64,000 bases of DNA from Pseudomonas serboccidentalis. Its GTDB lineage: Bacteria > Pseudomonadota > Gammaproteobacteria > Pseudomonadales > Pseudomonadaceae. The notes under the pieces were generated by a model. That model was not told where the DNA came from. It made no database searches and saw only the letters and a list, made by a program, of their open reading frames with translations. The translations under genes and the position numbers were made by a program. The stretch is from the NCBI RefSeq assembly GCF_028830055.1, contig NZ_CP101655.1:1990880-2054879 (forward strand), given 5' to 3'. Positions 20,501 through 26,120 of the stretch are shown one piece after another (the stretch's first letter is position 1; each line of letters begins with the position of its first letter).

Positions 20501-20981
20501 GCTCAATCCGATTGCCGAAGTGGCACCGGGCGACATCGACCTGATCGCGCCGCTGGGTACCATCGATGCGGGCGAGGCGGGGATTCGCGTCTCCGGCAAC
20601 GTCAACATTGCCGCGCTGACCGTGGTCAACGCCGCCAACATCGCGGTGCAGGGCAAGGCCAGTGGCGTACCCGTGGTGGCGGCGGTGAACACCGGGGCGA
20701 TCACCTCGGCCAGTTCCGCTGCGTCTTCAGCGACCCAGGCCGCTGAAGACGTCGCCCGCCAACAGCAAGCGGCGGCGCGGCAGAATCAGGCGTCGGTGTT
20801 TACCGTGCAGGTGCTGAGTTTCGGCAACGAACAACTGACACCGTCCCGCGACGGCGCCAGCCGTGCACCGGCCACCGGATACAACCCGAACAGCCCGGTG
20901 CAGGTGCTGGGGGCCGGGGCGCTGGATGAGCAGGCCAAACAGCAGCTGACCGAGGAGGAGCGTGGGCAACTGACGTTGTAA
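8547..20981 (+). CDS. pdtA: Giant filamentous-haemagglutinin-like exoprotein, two-partner secretion TpsA (PdtA-like)
   Basis: 4144 aa from ATG 8547; GTG 8544 also fits the AAAGGA at 8531-8536. The N-terminus has a long basic signal region with a hydrophobic core (PLAQAVALCLVAGSAEA), then a Gln/Ala-rich coiled stretch and a TPS (haemagglutination-activity) domain at about residues 110-280, with the NRNGIVFSG loop typical of TpsA proteins. Most of the rest is a repetitive Gly/Ser/Asp/Leu-rich beta-helix. The end (VFTVQVLSFGNEQL) resembles the C-terminal region of PdtA-type proteins. The only cysteines after the signal are three close pairs (2002/2007, 3003/3010, 3040/3047). In P. aeruginosa the pdtA gene follows hxc and lap and is induced by phosphate starvation. 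No TpsB transporter gene is present in this window. Confidence 0.9.
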   Translation: MLARPSRRGTRSQRLKREVADPALWLLKPLAQAVALCLVAGSAEAATAFSSGWFAAKGGAQQAAAARPSVGGLPGMTPPLAQQQRANQQLQRSLQTLNNTVAAIAAQQAAQAAGRAAASGSVQFVPDGLGEGGLKVDNSLAQGWQNAKGPQQTQADGKTNVRIEQTSDKAILNWETFNVGRNTTVEFAQQANWAVLNRVNDPSARPSQIQGQIKGAGTVMLINRNGIVFSGSSQVNVRNLVAAAANMTDIQFRDRGLYFDSTGSQPTFTDAAGKVLVERGASIQTHKLSTSTDTGGYALLLGQEVQNDGSISTAKGQTVLAAGDRFYIRKGSGTEGNTLSTTFGNEVIPGFKAGATAGKASNNGLIQAATGDITLTGHEVVQNGVLLTSTSVATRGTIHLSNPLTDTSGSVTLGQGSTTAIMLDSSDLTALDSQHQAALTRVNANNRIRGDQSRIEIQSGGSVEFQKGSITLATGGQVAVDARLRSLVREGALIDVSGALGVKVAMENNSIKINVQGNEQRDASVNRESGALNSNDIWVDVRELVYVPAGTNGYATDRWYTAGGLLEVGGYLGTQGHTIGEWMAQGGTTSFAGNDVVTEQGSLINLSGGTLDVQSGDIRQSWLRGADGRLYEVSRAPGDILYKGFYKGYEDHSERWGQISYFFNPLIAPSQRFEPGYTVGRDAGQLIVGTRNALLNGQLLGEVFEGERQTQAPRSALDGYAQSQTALARRGQLIAGSYDPAYSATAGGLVYEFNPLFDQVRVGGRNPFGAENVGLTDEVAAERQGRLFLDSDLINGFRLGALKVAAREQVQIDSAVAVDAGGDITLFGPQVQVNADLVARGGSLNLGNVLTGSSVIPGSAGQAKGVGIAEGVQLDARGLYSDLRITANDVNRLAWLNGGRVSIRSSGDIDIAAGSLLDVSSGAAVLANGKTRGAKGGDVTLESSASSAPAQSHMILDGELRGYGVTGGGSLAIQANKVVIGQPLGPLDGLTLQLAPSLFNRGFSAYNVIGLNGLQVANDTRVDVSMPVYRFSNSALTGSGSNDPSAALELWTPTLFQENPVKGVLTQRAGASLSLQAGASEINLIEPSAGALTLGQGSRISVDPGQRISVRGAGQIDLNGELDAWGGMIDVRQQQFGMIDVASNPQSADPRLHNRSIVVGEHAVLDVAGRAATAVDYLGRTYGLVGKGGSIVIGGEIDAKKATATSADAFVIVQRGARLEASGTEAVLDIAGAGPTRVATDGGRIALSSYSGLSLNGTLRAAAGGASAAGGGLDIALESPLYRDTQGANDVRVQREIILRQQAGETDPDIRYGQARLSADKLMSGGFDNLSLLSNGSILFDGDVDLHMGQSLSLFTSSLSLAEASKDSAQVNLAAPYLRLSGTGKYFSNVGYMRPRVLNTPTTSVSAAQFNARANLLDVGNSLSFGAQGSIAQLSGPATTVSHRGFDQVSLDSLGDLRFLAPTGDLTKSELWTPGDLNLSAAQIYPASHVEAEVRVGYQTAAYGGASRTLRISGHGAAPAALPYSVFGRLSLAARRIEQAGVIRAPLGQITLGDSLLIKTRDIQLLPGSVTSVSGAGLVMPYGGTTDGIDYRYNGKSVVLEGLASENTGVTLTSQYVDVQNGALIDLSGGGDLRGAGFVSGRGGSTDARFNPLVRNAADGTFSLPGLGTNPVYAIVPGNQGTYAPMLAEAGAVDPRIGQQVTIGAGVPGLAAGTYTLLPSTFSLLPGAFRVEVDGQATPGSSVSALKMNNGSWSSSAYLSIANTGLRNSLASQIILTSADVLRRYSQYNETDFTQFIRSDAARRGIPRALAPMDAKALTFDLSSGGQHDHALDFNGKTLFGAAQGGVAGTASVRGNSFEILGAGRSRTVGYEGIAIYADTLNNLDAGRLVIGATPSVYYGTTGNIIDFKGSATDISLREGALLSAPEVLLRTTNTLGGITVEAGAGINTLNRGAVPFDSANGFVYQPGQASLLVVSNGWTNVLAPAASNGVTGAGNVRIGVCLTGDCRSPALLYSNGSITAATDKRFELDEGVRFGTRHLALAVGAINAGSAEVLAASDRVPAGLTLSQKVLDRLLRGDTQFGAPALETLSLTTRDSFNFFGNVTLDTHDPQTGVSRLQNLMLTTPAIYGLGEAGDVATIRTANLIWNGATQAPGAVISGGAGTGRGTLDIEAQRIEFGYGAYSQPNGLDQNNRLALGFANVNLNASERITANHKGSLSVYQTQGAFDPVKGYAYSGGNLNLRTPLLTGEAASVNLLRAGGSLTLSGVASAAVADALGAELTLDAGNVLLDGRIALASGKLVVKSESDLTLTSAAQLDLAGRTLPFNDVSKYSWGGDVALYSSQGNIRQASGSRIDLSARHNQAGNLSAVALAANAGIVDLQGEILGASSGYYDAGGTLVPYKAGGVDIRAQHLGGDLSTAFAALNQRLNAGQVLGSRSFQLKQGDLSIGDGLRAGEVSVSVDNGSLTVNGLIDASGERVGSIRLSGKNGLTVAGHAMLDAHGRVLRVDSYGKIIDAPNRAMVELNAGDGLLTLASGASIDLRYGTDAPRGALAGQNDGLPRGTLDLNAPRAGVGDMLVDARGVLNIQGARAINLNAARRYTDAVDGVDPAASGRPYQVIDQAYLDGIHSDSTAFINAALSNSDLLQRKLAGLNNATYAEAFHLRPGVEIASKSADGDLVVQGDLDLSGYRYASLNPHTPKTSVYGSGESGSLVIRAGGNLDIYGSINDGFAPPPETVDDAGWKLVPGIQPFGGDLIVPGAGVTLADGTKFPVGTTLNYDLPIQGANLVSGTLLPTQGILAGPYTLEAGTALAGAIHDAAGNLLFAAGTLLGDSVTLPAGSRLGAGIRLNAATEMQAMLWPKGVPLPGTFTDNGAVGVKLNGSLALQRGSLIPSMTDVVLADGTAFIDLRPLSGTQQGRNWAVASMLPSGSASWSMRVVAGADLEAADNRLVKPVTTQGNLQLADTHYGMKVTEKKLDTTWAVDNGLGYTPGEVVKDDEMFWCDAIPGVCVAPSKFLWADGNPMGGEVGTPVSDADLFWCDFDPAYCTPNKGGITISPHTQMFSVLRTGTGDLDLMAGGNLSMSSPFGVYTSGTQSSDVAPQFNQPRGRLSDDGSVLGSAGSDNEKWVNGGTDSLYQAWYPQLGGNLTIGAGGSVSGDVVGRRSITNQMEIREQVPSVAVGNWLWRQGTGNNEIPTAWWINFGSYATQPLPDDSASTAPYLVGFTGFGTLGGGNINLRAGKDGGMRNPVGDGLTHFYPRGQGLIVAVGSTGRVGSDGSLQLTGGGDIDIRVGGSLNPSLQARAGVTGTDAPHHDLQGALINLRGAAHITAGALGGVNLHYGAGPVDQDPRETRALDPFNATISSATGGLVLIPGDSGMRLDTRGDLVLGGATDPGRVRLQNSTAFTDAGGVLHAGGGLSGFSLWTDRTAIDLFSAGGNLTPSTQLAEPDAVTFSLNTAPTDGRFVYPSILRAVAAQGSIYAGPSAAYNSGSRTGIGYSLLLAPAASGQLELLAGDSIYAGGYAINQSGASSSAVTTPFAPSFNGFDNSLASKPVMTNNSGDGVEASRNARYPLFAFGANSYSGSGSVQEPARIYALTGDLVGVRSGESLEFRRFGITQRTWSEAAGPVWMLAGRDIVASGTNLGQATWVDADGMGRNNEEIRSTGNLFIHNDPRDVSRVSAGRDILYSTFDIAGPGLLDISAGRNILMEDRAAITSLGPIAAGDRRPGASIVLQAGAGAQGPDYSRFIARYLNSQNLADPNTSLNGQSGKVVKTYLDELQSWLTLGYGFSGNVEQAKTFFATLPSAEQAIFARQVYFAELRAAGLEYTDVDGPRQGSYLRGRDAIAALFPATDVAGNPIRYDGDITLYGGAGVKTLFGGDIQMLTPGGGQVFGIEGAAPPSTAGITTQGSGNIQLYSQGSILLGQSRIMTTFGGSILGWSAEGDINAGRGSKTTVVYTPPKRVYDTWGNVTLSPSVPSTGAGIATLNPIAEVAPGDIDLIAPLGTIDAGEAGIRVSGNVNIAALTVVNAANIAVQGKASGVPVVAAVNTGAITSASSAASSATQAAEDVARQQQAAARQNQASVFTVQVLSFGNEQLTPSRDGASRAPATGYNPNSPVQVLGAGALDEQAKQQLTEEERGQLTL

Positions 20982-21002
20982 AAGACTCTCGTGTAGTACT
21001 TT

Positions 21003-21029
21003 GGGCGGCCGGTGGGTCGCCCTTTTTTT
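21003..21029 (+). terminator. Rho-independent terminator after pdtA
   Basis: An 8-bp stem (GGGCGGCC / GGGTCGCCC region) with a short loop is followed by seven T, 21 bases after the pdtA stop. Confidence 0.8.
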
Positions 21030-21048
21030 GTCGATTGGATGGGGAGCC

Positions 21049-21318
21049 TTAGGGATATGCTTGTCGAGCATGCAAAAGGTTCAGAATTTCTATCCGGTCA
21101 GTTACCCGATAGACCACGACGTAGTTGGGGTGGACAACAATTTCCCGGGTCCCGGTGACTCGGTCAAATCGATAAAGATAGGGGTGTCGAGGTAGGGCCG
21201 AGGTAGCCACTTCGATGGCTGCGTTCAGTTGACTGGCCGCAATGGCGTTGCGGTCAGCGATGTAGTTCAGGGTTTGCCAGAGTTGAGTGCGAGCTTCAGG
21301 TCGCCAGTCAACCCGCAC
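21049..21318 (-). CDS. ParE/RelE-superfamily toxin of a type II toxin-antitoxin pair
   Basis: 89 aa. The sequence MRVDWRPEARTQLWQTLNYI, followed by a central helix pair and a C-terminal REIVVHPNYVVVYRV strand set, is the ParE/RelE fold. ParE members poison gyrase and RelE members cleave mRNA; the REIVV...YVVVYRV pattern fits ParE better. It overlaps the upstream antitoxin gene by 11 bases. It lies convergent to pdtA, with the pdtA terminator between them. Confidence 0.88.
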   Translation of the reverse strand: MRVDWRPEARTQLWQTLNYIADRNAIAASQLNAAIEVATSALPRHPYLYRFDRVTGTREIVVHPNYVVVYRVTDRIEILNLLHARQAYP

Positions 21319-21499
21319 TGTTTTTGTTGAGTTTCGATTCGATGAGGGCGCGCATCTCGGCCATCACCAGCTCGTGGGGGATATTGGGCCGTGGATCATC
21401 CATCGAGGCCTGCACCTGGGCCCGGAACCAGCGATCGTAGCTGGCGGCCTGCTCTGGGGTTTCGAAGTCTGAAACGATGGGGAAAAGTTCGGCGCTCAT
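21308..21499 (-). CDS. Antitoxin of the ParE/RelE pair
   Basis: 63 aa. The start is set at MSAELF because GGAGG lies 5 bases upstream; the longer frame from 21517 adds only MIMEVI. It is a small acidic, helical protein with a basic end (ESKLNKNSAG), placed upstream of and overlapping the toxin, the standard antitoxin-toxin order. It resembles short RelB/StbD-type antitoxins without an obvious DNA-binding N-terminus. In P. aeruginosa a small gene named phdA lies at the corresponding place after pdtA; orthology was not tested. Confidence 0.75.
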   Translation of the reverse strand: MSAELFPIVSDFETPEQAASYDRWFRAQVQASMDDPRPNIPHELVMAEMRALIESKLNKNSAG

Positions 21500-21673
21500 A
21501 ATGACCTCCATGATCAATGTGAAGCAGTCTAAGGGGGATGGGGCTCGCTGTCGTCACTGGCAAGACGAAGTACCCAGTATCCCGAAGCGCTGGCGGGAAA
21601 GATGTCGGACGTTTCCTTTGCCCATAAGGGAAAAACGACGGACGTTGTCATCGGATTCGCCCACAACACCGTC

Positions 21674-21759
21674 CCCCGTGTAGGAGCTGTCGCAGGCTGC
21701 GATCTTGCTTTCAAAAAACAAAGTCAAAAGATCGCAGCCTGCGGCAGCTCCTACAGGGG
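21674..21759. repeat. REP palindrome, GTAGGAGCTG family
   Basis: Two inverted copies of the GTAGGAGCTG...CGATCTT motif with a 17-base AT-rich spacer. It lies immediately after the stop side of the SphA-like gene and before the antitoxin gene promoter. The rest of 21500-21769 shows nothing gene-like. Confidence 0.88.
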
Positions 21760-21769
21760 ACAACAACGA

Positions 21770-22717
21770 TCAGAAGGCGTAGGGGATGCTGACTTTTGCC
21801 CAGAGCATCTCGCCTTCGGGGCGGTTCTCCACGTCAAACTCCTTGGCCCAGCGAATCTCTGCGCTGGCGTACTTGAGAAAGGTGAAGTGCAACGCCGGAC
21901 CAATCGCGAACACTTGTCCGCGTACGCCGTCGTCCACGTCCTGGCCGGCAAACTGCACGGTGTGGCCGTACTGCTTGTCGTCAGTGGTCTGCTTGAGGTA
22001 GTAGCCGTTGAGACCGAGCATCAGGTCGTCGGTGATCTTGTAGCTGGCCGAGTAATCGAAGTGGAAGATCTGCCCGGACTTGTAGTCGGTGTCCTTGTTC
22101 TTCTCGTTGAAGCTGTAGGTGGTCTTCATCGACACTTCGGTTTTGTCGGTCGGCAGCCAGGTGAACGAGAACAGCGGCTTGTAGGTGTAGAAGTTGTTGC
22201 TGGTGTTGGCCAGCCGATCGACGCTGTACTCGCCGGTGGGCACGGTGATTTCCACGGCGGCGGCGAGGGTCAGGTTCTTGCCCATGTCCCACAGGATGAT
22301 CGGCGCGATGGTGGTATCGCCCATGCCTTCGCGGGTATCGCTGAGGCCGTAAACCGAGACTTCCTGCTTGAGCCAGGGCTGGGCGATGTAGCCGGCCAGG
22401 CGACCGCCCAGTACCCGCACCGGGCTCAGGTAATCGAGGCGCGGAATGACCGCAGTGGATTCGATTTCGACATTCGGCACTTTGCCGCCCAACGAGCTGA
22501 TGTTGAGCTTCGTCGCTTTGTAATGGTTGTAGTAGAGGTTGAACGCGACCATGTTCTGCGGAAGGCTGTCGACTTCCAGCGGCAACATGAAGAAACCGTC
22601 GGTGCCGGTGCCGATGTTGTCGACGCCGGCCTCGGTGGCCAGGGCTGGCAACGTCAGGGCGCAACCCGCCATGAAAAGGGCGAGCGGCAAGAAGGAGGGC
22701 GCACGGTTCGGGCTCAT
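21770..22717 (-). CDS. SphA-like outer-membrane protein (phenol meta-degradation/COG4313 type)
   Basis: 315 aa. The start is placed at MSPNRA because AGGA lies 5 bases upstream; longer in-frame starts lack a ribosome site. A signal peptide (LALFMAGCALTLPALA) precedes a beta-barrel of alternating strands ending in WAKVSIPYAF, a terminal aromatic as in outer-membrane barrels. Proteins of this family are found next to genes for breakdown of aromatic or hydrophobic compounds and probably help uptake; no substrate can be named. It is transcribed away from the AraC-type gene at 22917, which is therefore its likely regulator. Confidence 0.78.
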   Translation of the reverse strand: MSPNRAPSFLPLALFMAGCALTLPALATEAGVDNIGTGTDGFFMLPLEVDSLPQNMVAFNLYYNHYKATKLNISSLGGKVPNVEIESTAVIPRLDYLSPVRVLGGRLAGYIAQPWLKQEVSVYGLSDTREGMGDTTIAPIILWDMGKNLTLAAAVEITVPTGEYSVDRLANTSNNFYTYKPLFSFTWLPTDKTEVSMKTTYSFNEKNKDTDYKSGQIFHFDYSASYKITDDLMLGLNGYYLKQTTDDKQYGHTVQFAGQDVDDGVRGQVFAIGPALHFTFLKYASAEIRWAKEFDVENRPEGEMLWAKVSIPYAF

Positions 22718-22878
22718 AACTGTCCTCATTATTATTGTGATTGGGACCTGGCACCGGTCGCACGGGGCGCCGGTACGATAGAAATAAGCGTTTGGCGTAC
22801 ATTGGGGCAGGGTATTGGCGGACATCGAGGGGGGCTTCTGCGGACAGTCCGCGTCCCCTGTGCTAACGTCCTTCGACA

Positions 22879-22888
22879 TAACCGGTTA
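22879..22888. promoter_or_regulatory. Palindrome in the SphA-like/araC divergent gap
   Basis: TAACCGGTTA is a perfect 10-bp palindrome 29 bases upstream of the AraC-type start, in the 199-bp gap between the divergent genes. It is a candidate operator, although AraC proteins more often use direct repeats. Confidence 0.25.
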
Positions 22889-22916
22889 CAAAAATAACAA
22901 TCAAGCGTGATCCGGA

Positions 22917-23969
22917 ATGTCAGCCCCCATGAACGTAAAAGTCCAAGACCCGACCTTCGAACTGGCGCTGGTGTCGCCGTTCCTCCTGCAAACCCTCGCC
23001 GAAGTCGTGCACAACAAGGGCATCGACCCGCAAAGCCTGTGCCGTGGCCTGGGTTTCACGCTTGAAGATCTGCAGGATCCGGCGCAACGGATTTCCTATC
23101 GCCAGGCCGTGGCGATGATTCAGCGCGCGCTCAAAGTGCTGCCCAATCAGGGCCTCGGTCTGTGGGTGGGCGCACAGAATGTGCTGGGTACGCTGGGGCT
23201 GCTCGGGCATGTGTTGTCGCTGTGCAAGACCTTGCGCGATGCCTTCGCTCTGGGGATCCGCCACCAGCACACTTCTGGCGGGATTGTGGTGTCCAGTGTC
23301 GATGTGGTGGGCGGGCAGGTGCACCTCGATGCCGAGTGCCGCTTGCCGTTCGCCGACGTGCAGGTGTTCGCGGTCGAAGAGTTTTTCGCCAGCCTGCTGG
23401 TGTACGGTCGGGCATTGGCCGGCAGCGAATTCAAGCCGATCGCCGTGGAATTCGTGCACGCCGCGCCGGATTATCTGAGCGAATACCAGCGCCTGCTCGG
23501 GCCAGATGTGCGCTTCGGCTGCCTGCACAACCGCATGCTGATCGACGCGCAATGGCTGGACGTGAACCTGCCCAATCATCATTCCCTGGCGCTGCGTCAG
23601 GCCGTTGCCTTGCTGGAGCTGGAAGCTGCGCAGGTGCACCAGAAACTCGATCTGATTCAGGCGGTGGAACGGGCGATTGCCCGGGACCTGAGCCGGGGCA
23701 GCCACATCGAAAAGATCGCCGGCGACCTGAACATGAGCAGCCGCACCTTGCGCCGGCGCCTGACCGAGCACGCACTGACCTTTGAGGCGCTGCTGGAACA
23801 GGTGCGCCAGGCGCGGACGATGAGTCTGCTGGCCAATCCGGACATGCCGATCGAGCGCATCACCGAAGAAGTCGGCTACAGCGACGTGCGCAGTTTTCGT
23901 CGGGCGTTCAAGCGCTGGACGGGAATGAGCCCGAGTGCGTGGCGGCAGGAGAGCGCCGTTAGCCTTTGA
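22917..23969 (+). CDS. AraC-family transcriptional regulator with arabinose-binding-like N-domain
   Basis: 350 aa. The N-terminal two thirds match the ligand-binding domain common to OruR/ArgR-like AraC proteins (PQSLCRGLGFTLEDLQDP... start). The C-terminal 100 residues hold two helix-turn-helix motifs (IEKIAGDLNMSSRTLRRRL and IERITEEVGYSDVRSFRRAF), followed by the conserved WTGMSPSAWR. The ATG at 22917 has no strong ribosome site; ATG 22929 is an alternative. The divergent layout suggests control of the adjacent SphA-like gene. Confidence 0.93.
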   Translation: MSAPMNVKVQDPTFELALVSPFLLQTLAEVVHNKGIDPQSLCRGLGFTLEDLQDPAQRISYRQAVAMIQRALKVLPNQGLGLWVGAQNVLGTLGLLGHVLSLCKTLRDAFALGIRHQHTSGGIVVSSVDVVGGQVHLDAECRLPFADVQVFAVEEFFASLLVYGRALAGSEFKPIAVEFVHAAPDYLSEYQRLLGPDVRFGCLHNRMLIDAQWLDVNLPNHHSLALRQAVALLELEAAQVHQKLDLIQAVERAIARDLSRGSHIEKIAGDLNMSSRTLRRRLTEHALTFEALLEQVRQARTMSLLANPDMPIERITEEVGYSDVRSFRRAFKRWTGMSPSAWRQESAVSL

Positions 23970-23970
23970 A

Positions 23971-24045
23971 GATCAAAAAATCGCAGCCTGCGGCAGCTCC
24001 TGCACCGATCCCTGTAGGAGCTGCCGAAGGCTGCGATCTTTTGAC
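23971..24045. repeat. REP pair, GTAGGAGCTGCC family
   Basis: Two inverted copies of the REP motif, here with the GTAGGAG ends facing each other rather than outward. It lies between the araC-type gene and the DyP peroxidase gene. Confidence 0.85.
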
Positions 24046-24110
24046 TTTCAGAGCCCCCACAAATCCTCCGGCTACAGGTAAACTCCCGCGCACTTTCCCA
24101 AGGAGTTCAC

Positions 24111-24998
24111 ATGAGTTACTACCAGCCGGGCATTCTCGCCACCCCAGTTCCTGCGCAAGCACGTCACCTGTTTTTCGCCCTTGAATCGGTAGAAGCATTG
24201 CCGCAGGCGATCGACAACCTGCTGAACCTGGTGGACGGCAAGTCGGCGGTGGTCGGTTTCGGTGAATCCCTGGCCAAGGCCCTGAACGTGCAGATCGACG
24301 GCCTGCGCAGCTTCCCGGCCATGACCGGCGTCGGCGTGGAAAACCCGTCGACCCAGCACGCGCTGTGGGTCTGGCTGCACGGTGTCGACCGCGGCGAACT
24401 GCTCAACCGCTGCGCAGCCTTCGAAGCCGCACTGGCCCCGGCCCTGCGTCTGGTGCAGGCCCAGGAAGCCTTCCGCCACAAGGACGGCCACGACCTGACC
24501 GGTTACGAAGACGGCACTGAAAACCCGCACGACGAAGCCGCCATCGCAGCCGCGTTGCTGGGCGAGGGCGCCGAAGGGCTGGTCGGCGGCAGCTTCGCCG
24601 CGATTCAGCAGTGGCAGCACGACCTCAAGGGCTTCCATCAGCTGTCCGCCGAAGACAAGGACAGCATCATGGGCCGTCGCCTGAGCGACAACGAAGAGAT
24701 CGACGACGCGCCAGTTTCCGCCCACGTCAAACGTACCGCCCAGGAAAGCTTCGCCCCTGAAGCCTTCGTCGTGCGCCGTTCGATGCCGTGGATCGAAGGC
24801 GATCGCGCCGGCCTGATGTTCCTCGCGTTCGGTTTTTCGCTGGATGCCTTCGAGGCACAACTGCGCCGTATGAGCGGTCTGGAAGACGGCATCACTGACG
24901 GTCTGTACCGCATCAGCCGGCCGATCACCGGCGGCTATTACTGGTGCCCGCCGCTGAAAGACGGCCACCTCGACCTGCGCGCTCTGCGTATTGGCTGA
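24111..24998 (+). CDS. DyP-type haem peroxidase
   Basis: 295 aa, close to the usual length of cytosolic DypB-class enzymes. The diagnostic GxxDG motif is GYEDG (Asp 134, the distal catalytic acid). His 205 in SAHVKR is the likely proximal haem ligand, and an Arg in VVRRSMPW (222-223) is the distal Arg. There is no signal peptide or Tat motif, so it should be cytoplasmic unless carried by an encapsulin, and no encapsulin gene is seen here. It oxidises dyes or phenolics with hydrogen peroxide. AAGGAG sits 6-7 bases before the ATG. The oxidoreductase gene follows 29 bases later and may be co-transcribed. Confidence 0.93.
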   Translation: MSYYQPGILATPVPAQARHLFFALESVEALPQAIDNLLNLVDGKSAVVGFGESLAKALNVQIDGLRSFPAMTGVGVENPSTQHALWVWLHGVDRGELLNRCAAFEAALAPALRLVQAQEAFRHKDGHDLTGYEDGTENPHDEAAIAAALLGEGAEGLVGGSFAAIQQWQHDLKGFHQLSAEDKDSIMGRRLSDNEEIDDAPVSAHVKRTAQESFAPEAFVVRRSMPWIEGDRAGLMFLAFGFSLDAFEAQLRRMSGLEDGITDGLYRISRPITGGYYWCPPLKDGHLDLRALRIG

Positions 24999-25027
24999 GG
25001 CTTTTCAAGCAAACGGAGGGGATGACC

Positions 25028-25996
25028 ATGGACGTGGTGCGTTGGGGCATGATCGGTTGCGGCAGCGTCGCTGAGCGCAAGAGTGGGCCGGCCTTCTACA
25101 AGGCGCCGGGTTCGGCGCTGGTGGCGGTGATGGGGCGGCGCCTCGAAGCCGTCAGCGATTATGCGGCGCGCCATGGCATCGCCCGGGTTTATACCGATGT
25201 CGATGCGTTGATCAACGACCCCGAAGTCGACGCGGTGTACATCGCCACGCCGCCCGACAGTCACCACGCCTACAGCCTGAAAGTCGCCGCCGCTGGCAAG
25301 CATTGCTGCGTCGAGAAACCGATGGCGCTCAACGCCGGGCAAAGCCGCGAGATGCAGCAGGCGTTTGCCGATGCCGGTCTGCACCTGTTCGTCTCCTATT
25401 ACCGCCGTTCGTTGCCGCGTTTTGCGCAAGTGCGGCACTGGCTGGCGCAGGGCCGCATCGGTGAAGTGCGACACCTGAGCTGGACGTTGACCAAGGCACC
25501 GTCAGCGGCGGATCTGGACGGCAGCGCCAACTGGCGAACCGACCCGAGCGTGGCCGGCGGTGGTTACTTCGCCGACCTCGCCAGCCATGGTTTTGACCTG
25601 TTTCAGTACCTGCTTGGCGATATCGTCGAAGTTGCCGGATTCACCGCGCGACAGGCCGGTCTGTATGCCGCCGAAGATGCCGTCAGCGCCAGTTGGCGGT
25701 TCGCCTCCGGGGCGCTGGGCATGGGCTGCTGGAGCTTTGTCGCGGATCGCCGCGAGGACCGGGTCGAGATCATCGGCAGCCAGGGGCGGATCGGCTTTTC
25801 GGTGTTTGACGAGCATCCGGTGCAGCTGTTCGCCGATGAACAGATCAGCCTGGACATCCCGCATCACGAGCATATTCAGTGGCATCACGTGCTGGGCATG
25901 AATGCGCATATTCGTGCTGAGTCAAATCATCCCGCAGTCGCCGAACAAGCCCTCAAGACCGACTGGGTCATGGACCAGATCCTCAAACGCCACTAG
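25028..25996 (+). CDS. Gfo/Idh/MocA-family oxidoreductase
   Basis: 322 aa NAD(P)-dependent dehydrogenase. The N-terminal Rossmann motif is GMIGCGSVAE, the catalytic EKP motif appears as CVEKPMALN, and the C-terminal alpha/beta domain is complete. The start at ATG 25028 is preferred because GGAGG is 8 bases away; ATG 25022 is only 2 bases from it. Members act on sugars, inositols or related polyols; the substrate here is unknown. The gene may form a two-gene unit with the DyP peroxidase. Confidence 0.9.
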   Translation: MDVVRWGMIGCGSVAERKSGPAFYKAPGSALVAVMGRRLEAVSDYAARHGIARVYTDVDALINDPEVDAVYIATPPDSHHAYSLKVAAAGKHCCVEKPMALNAGQSREMQQAFADAGLHLFVSYYRRSLPRFAQVRHWLAQGRIGEVRHLSWTLTKAPSAADLDGSANWRTDPSVAGGGYFADLASHGFDLFQYLLGDIVEVAGFTARQAGLYAAEDAVSASWRFASGALGMGCWSFVADRREDRVEIIGSQGRIGFSVFDEHPVQLFADEQISLDIPHHEHIQWHHVLGMNAHIRAESNHPAVAEQALKTDWVMDQILKRH

Positions 25997-26005
25997 CGCA
26001 CAGTT

Positions 26006-26102
26006 CCTGTGTAGGCGTGAGCCGGCTCGCGATAGCGGTATGTCAGGTGCAAATCAGGTGTCTGACACTCCGCTATCGCGAGCAGGGCTCACTCCTACAA
26101 GG
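26006..26102. repeat. REP palindrome, GTAGGNGTGAGC family
   Basis: Inverted copies of GTAGG(C/A)GTGAGCC-GCTCGCGATAGCGG with an inner TGTCAG/CTGACA pair. It lies between two convergent genes (oxidoreductase and eptA) and probably serves as their shared 3' structure. Confidence 0.88.
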
Positions 26103-26120
26103 AGATTTGTGCTGTCCGGG

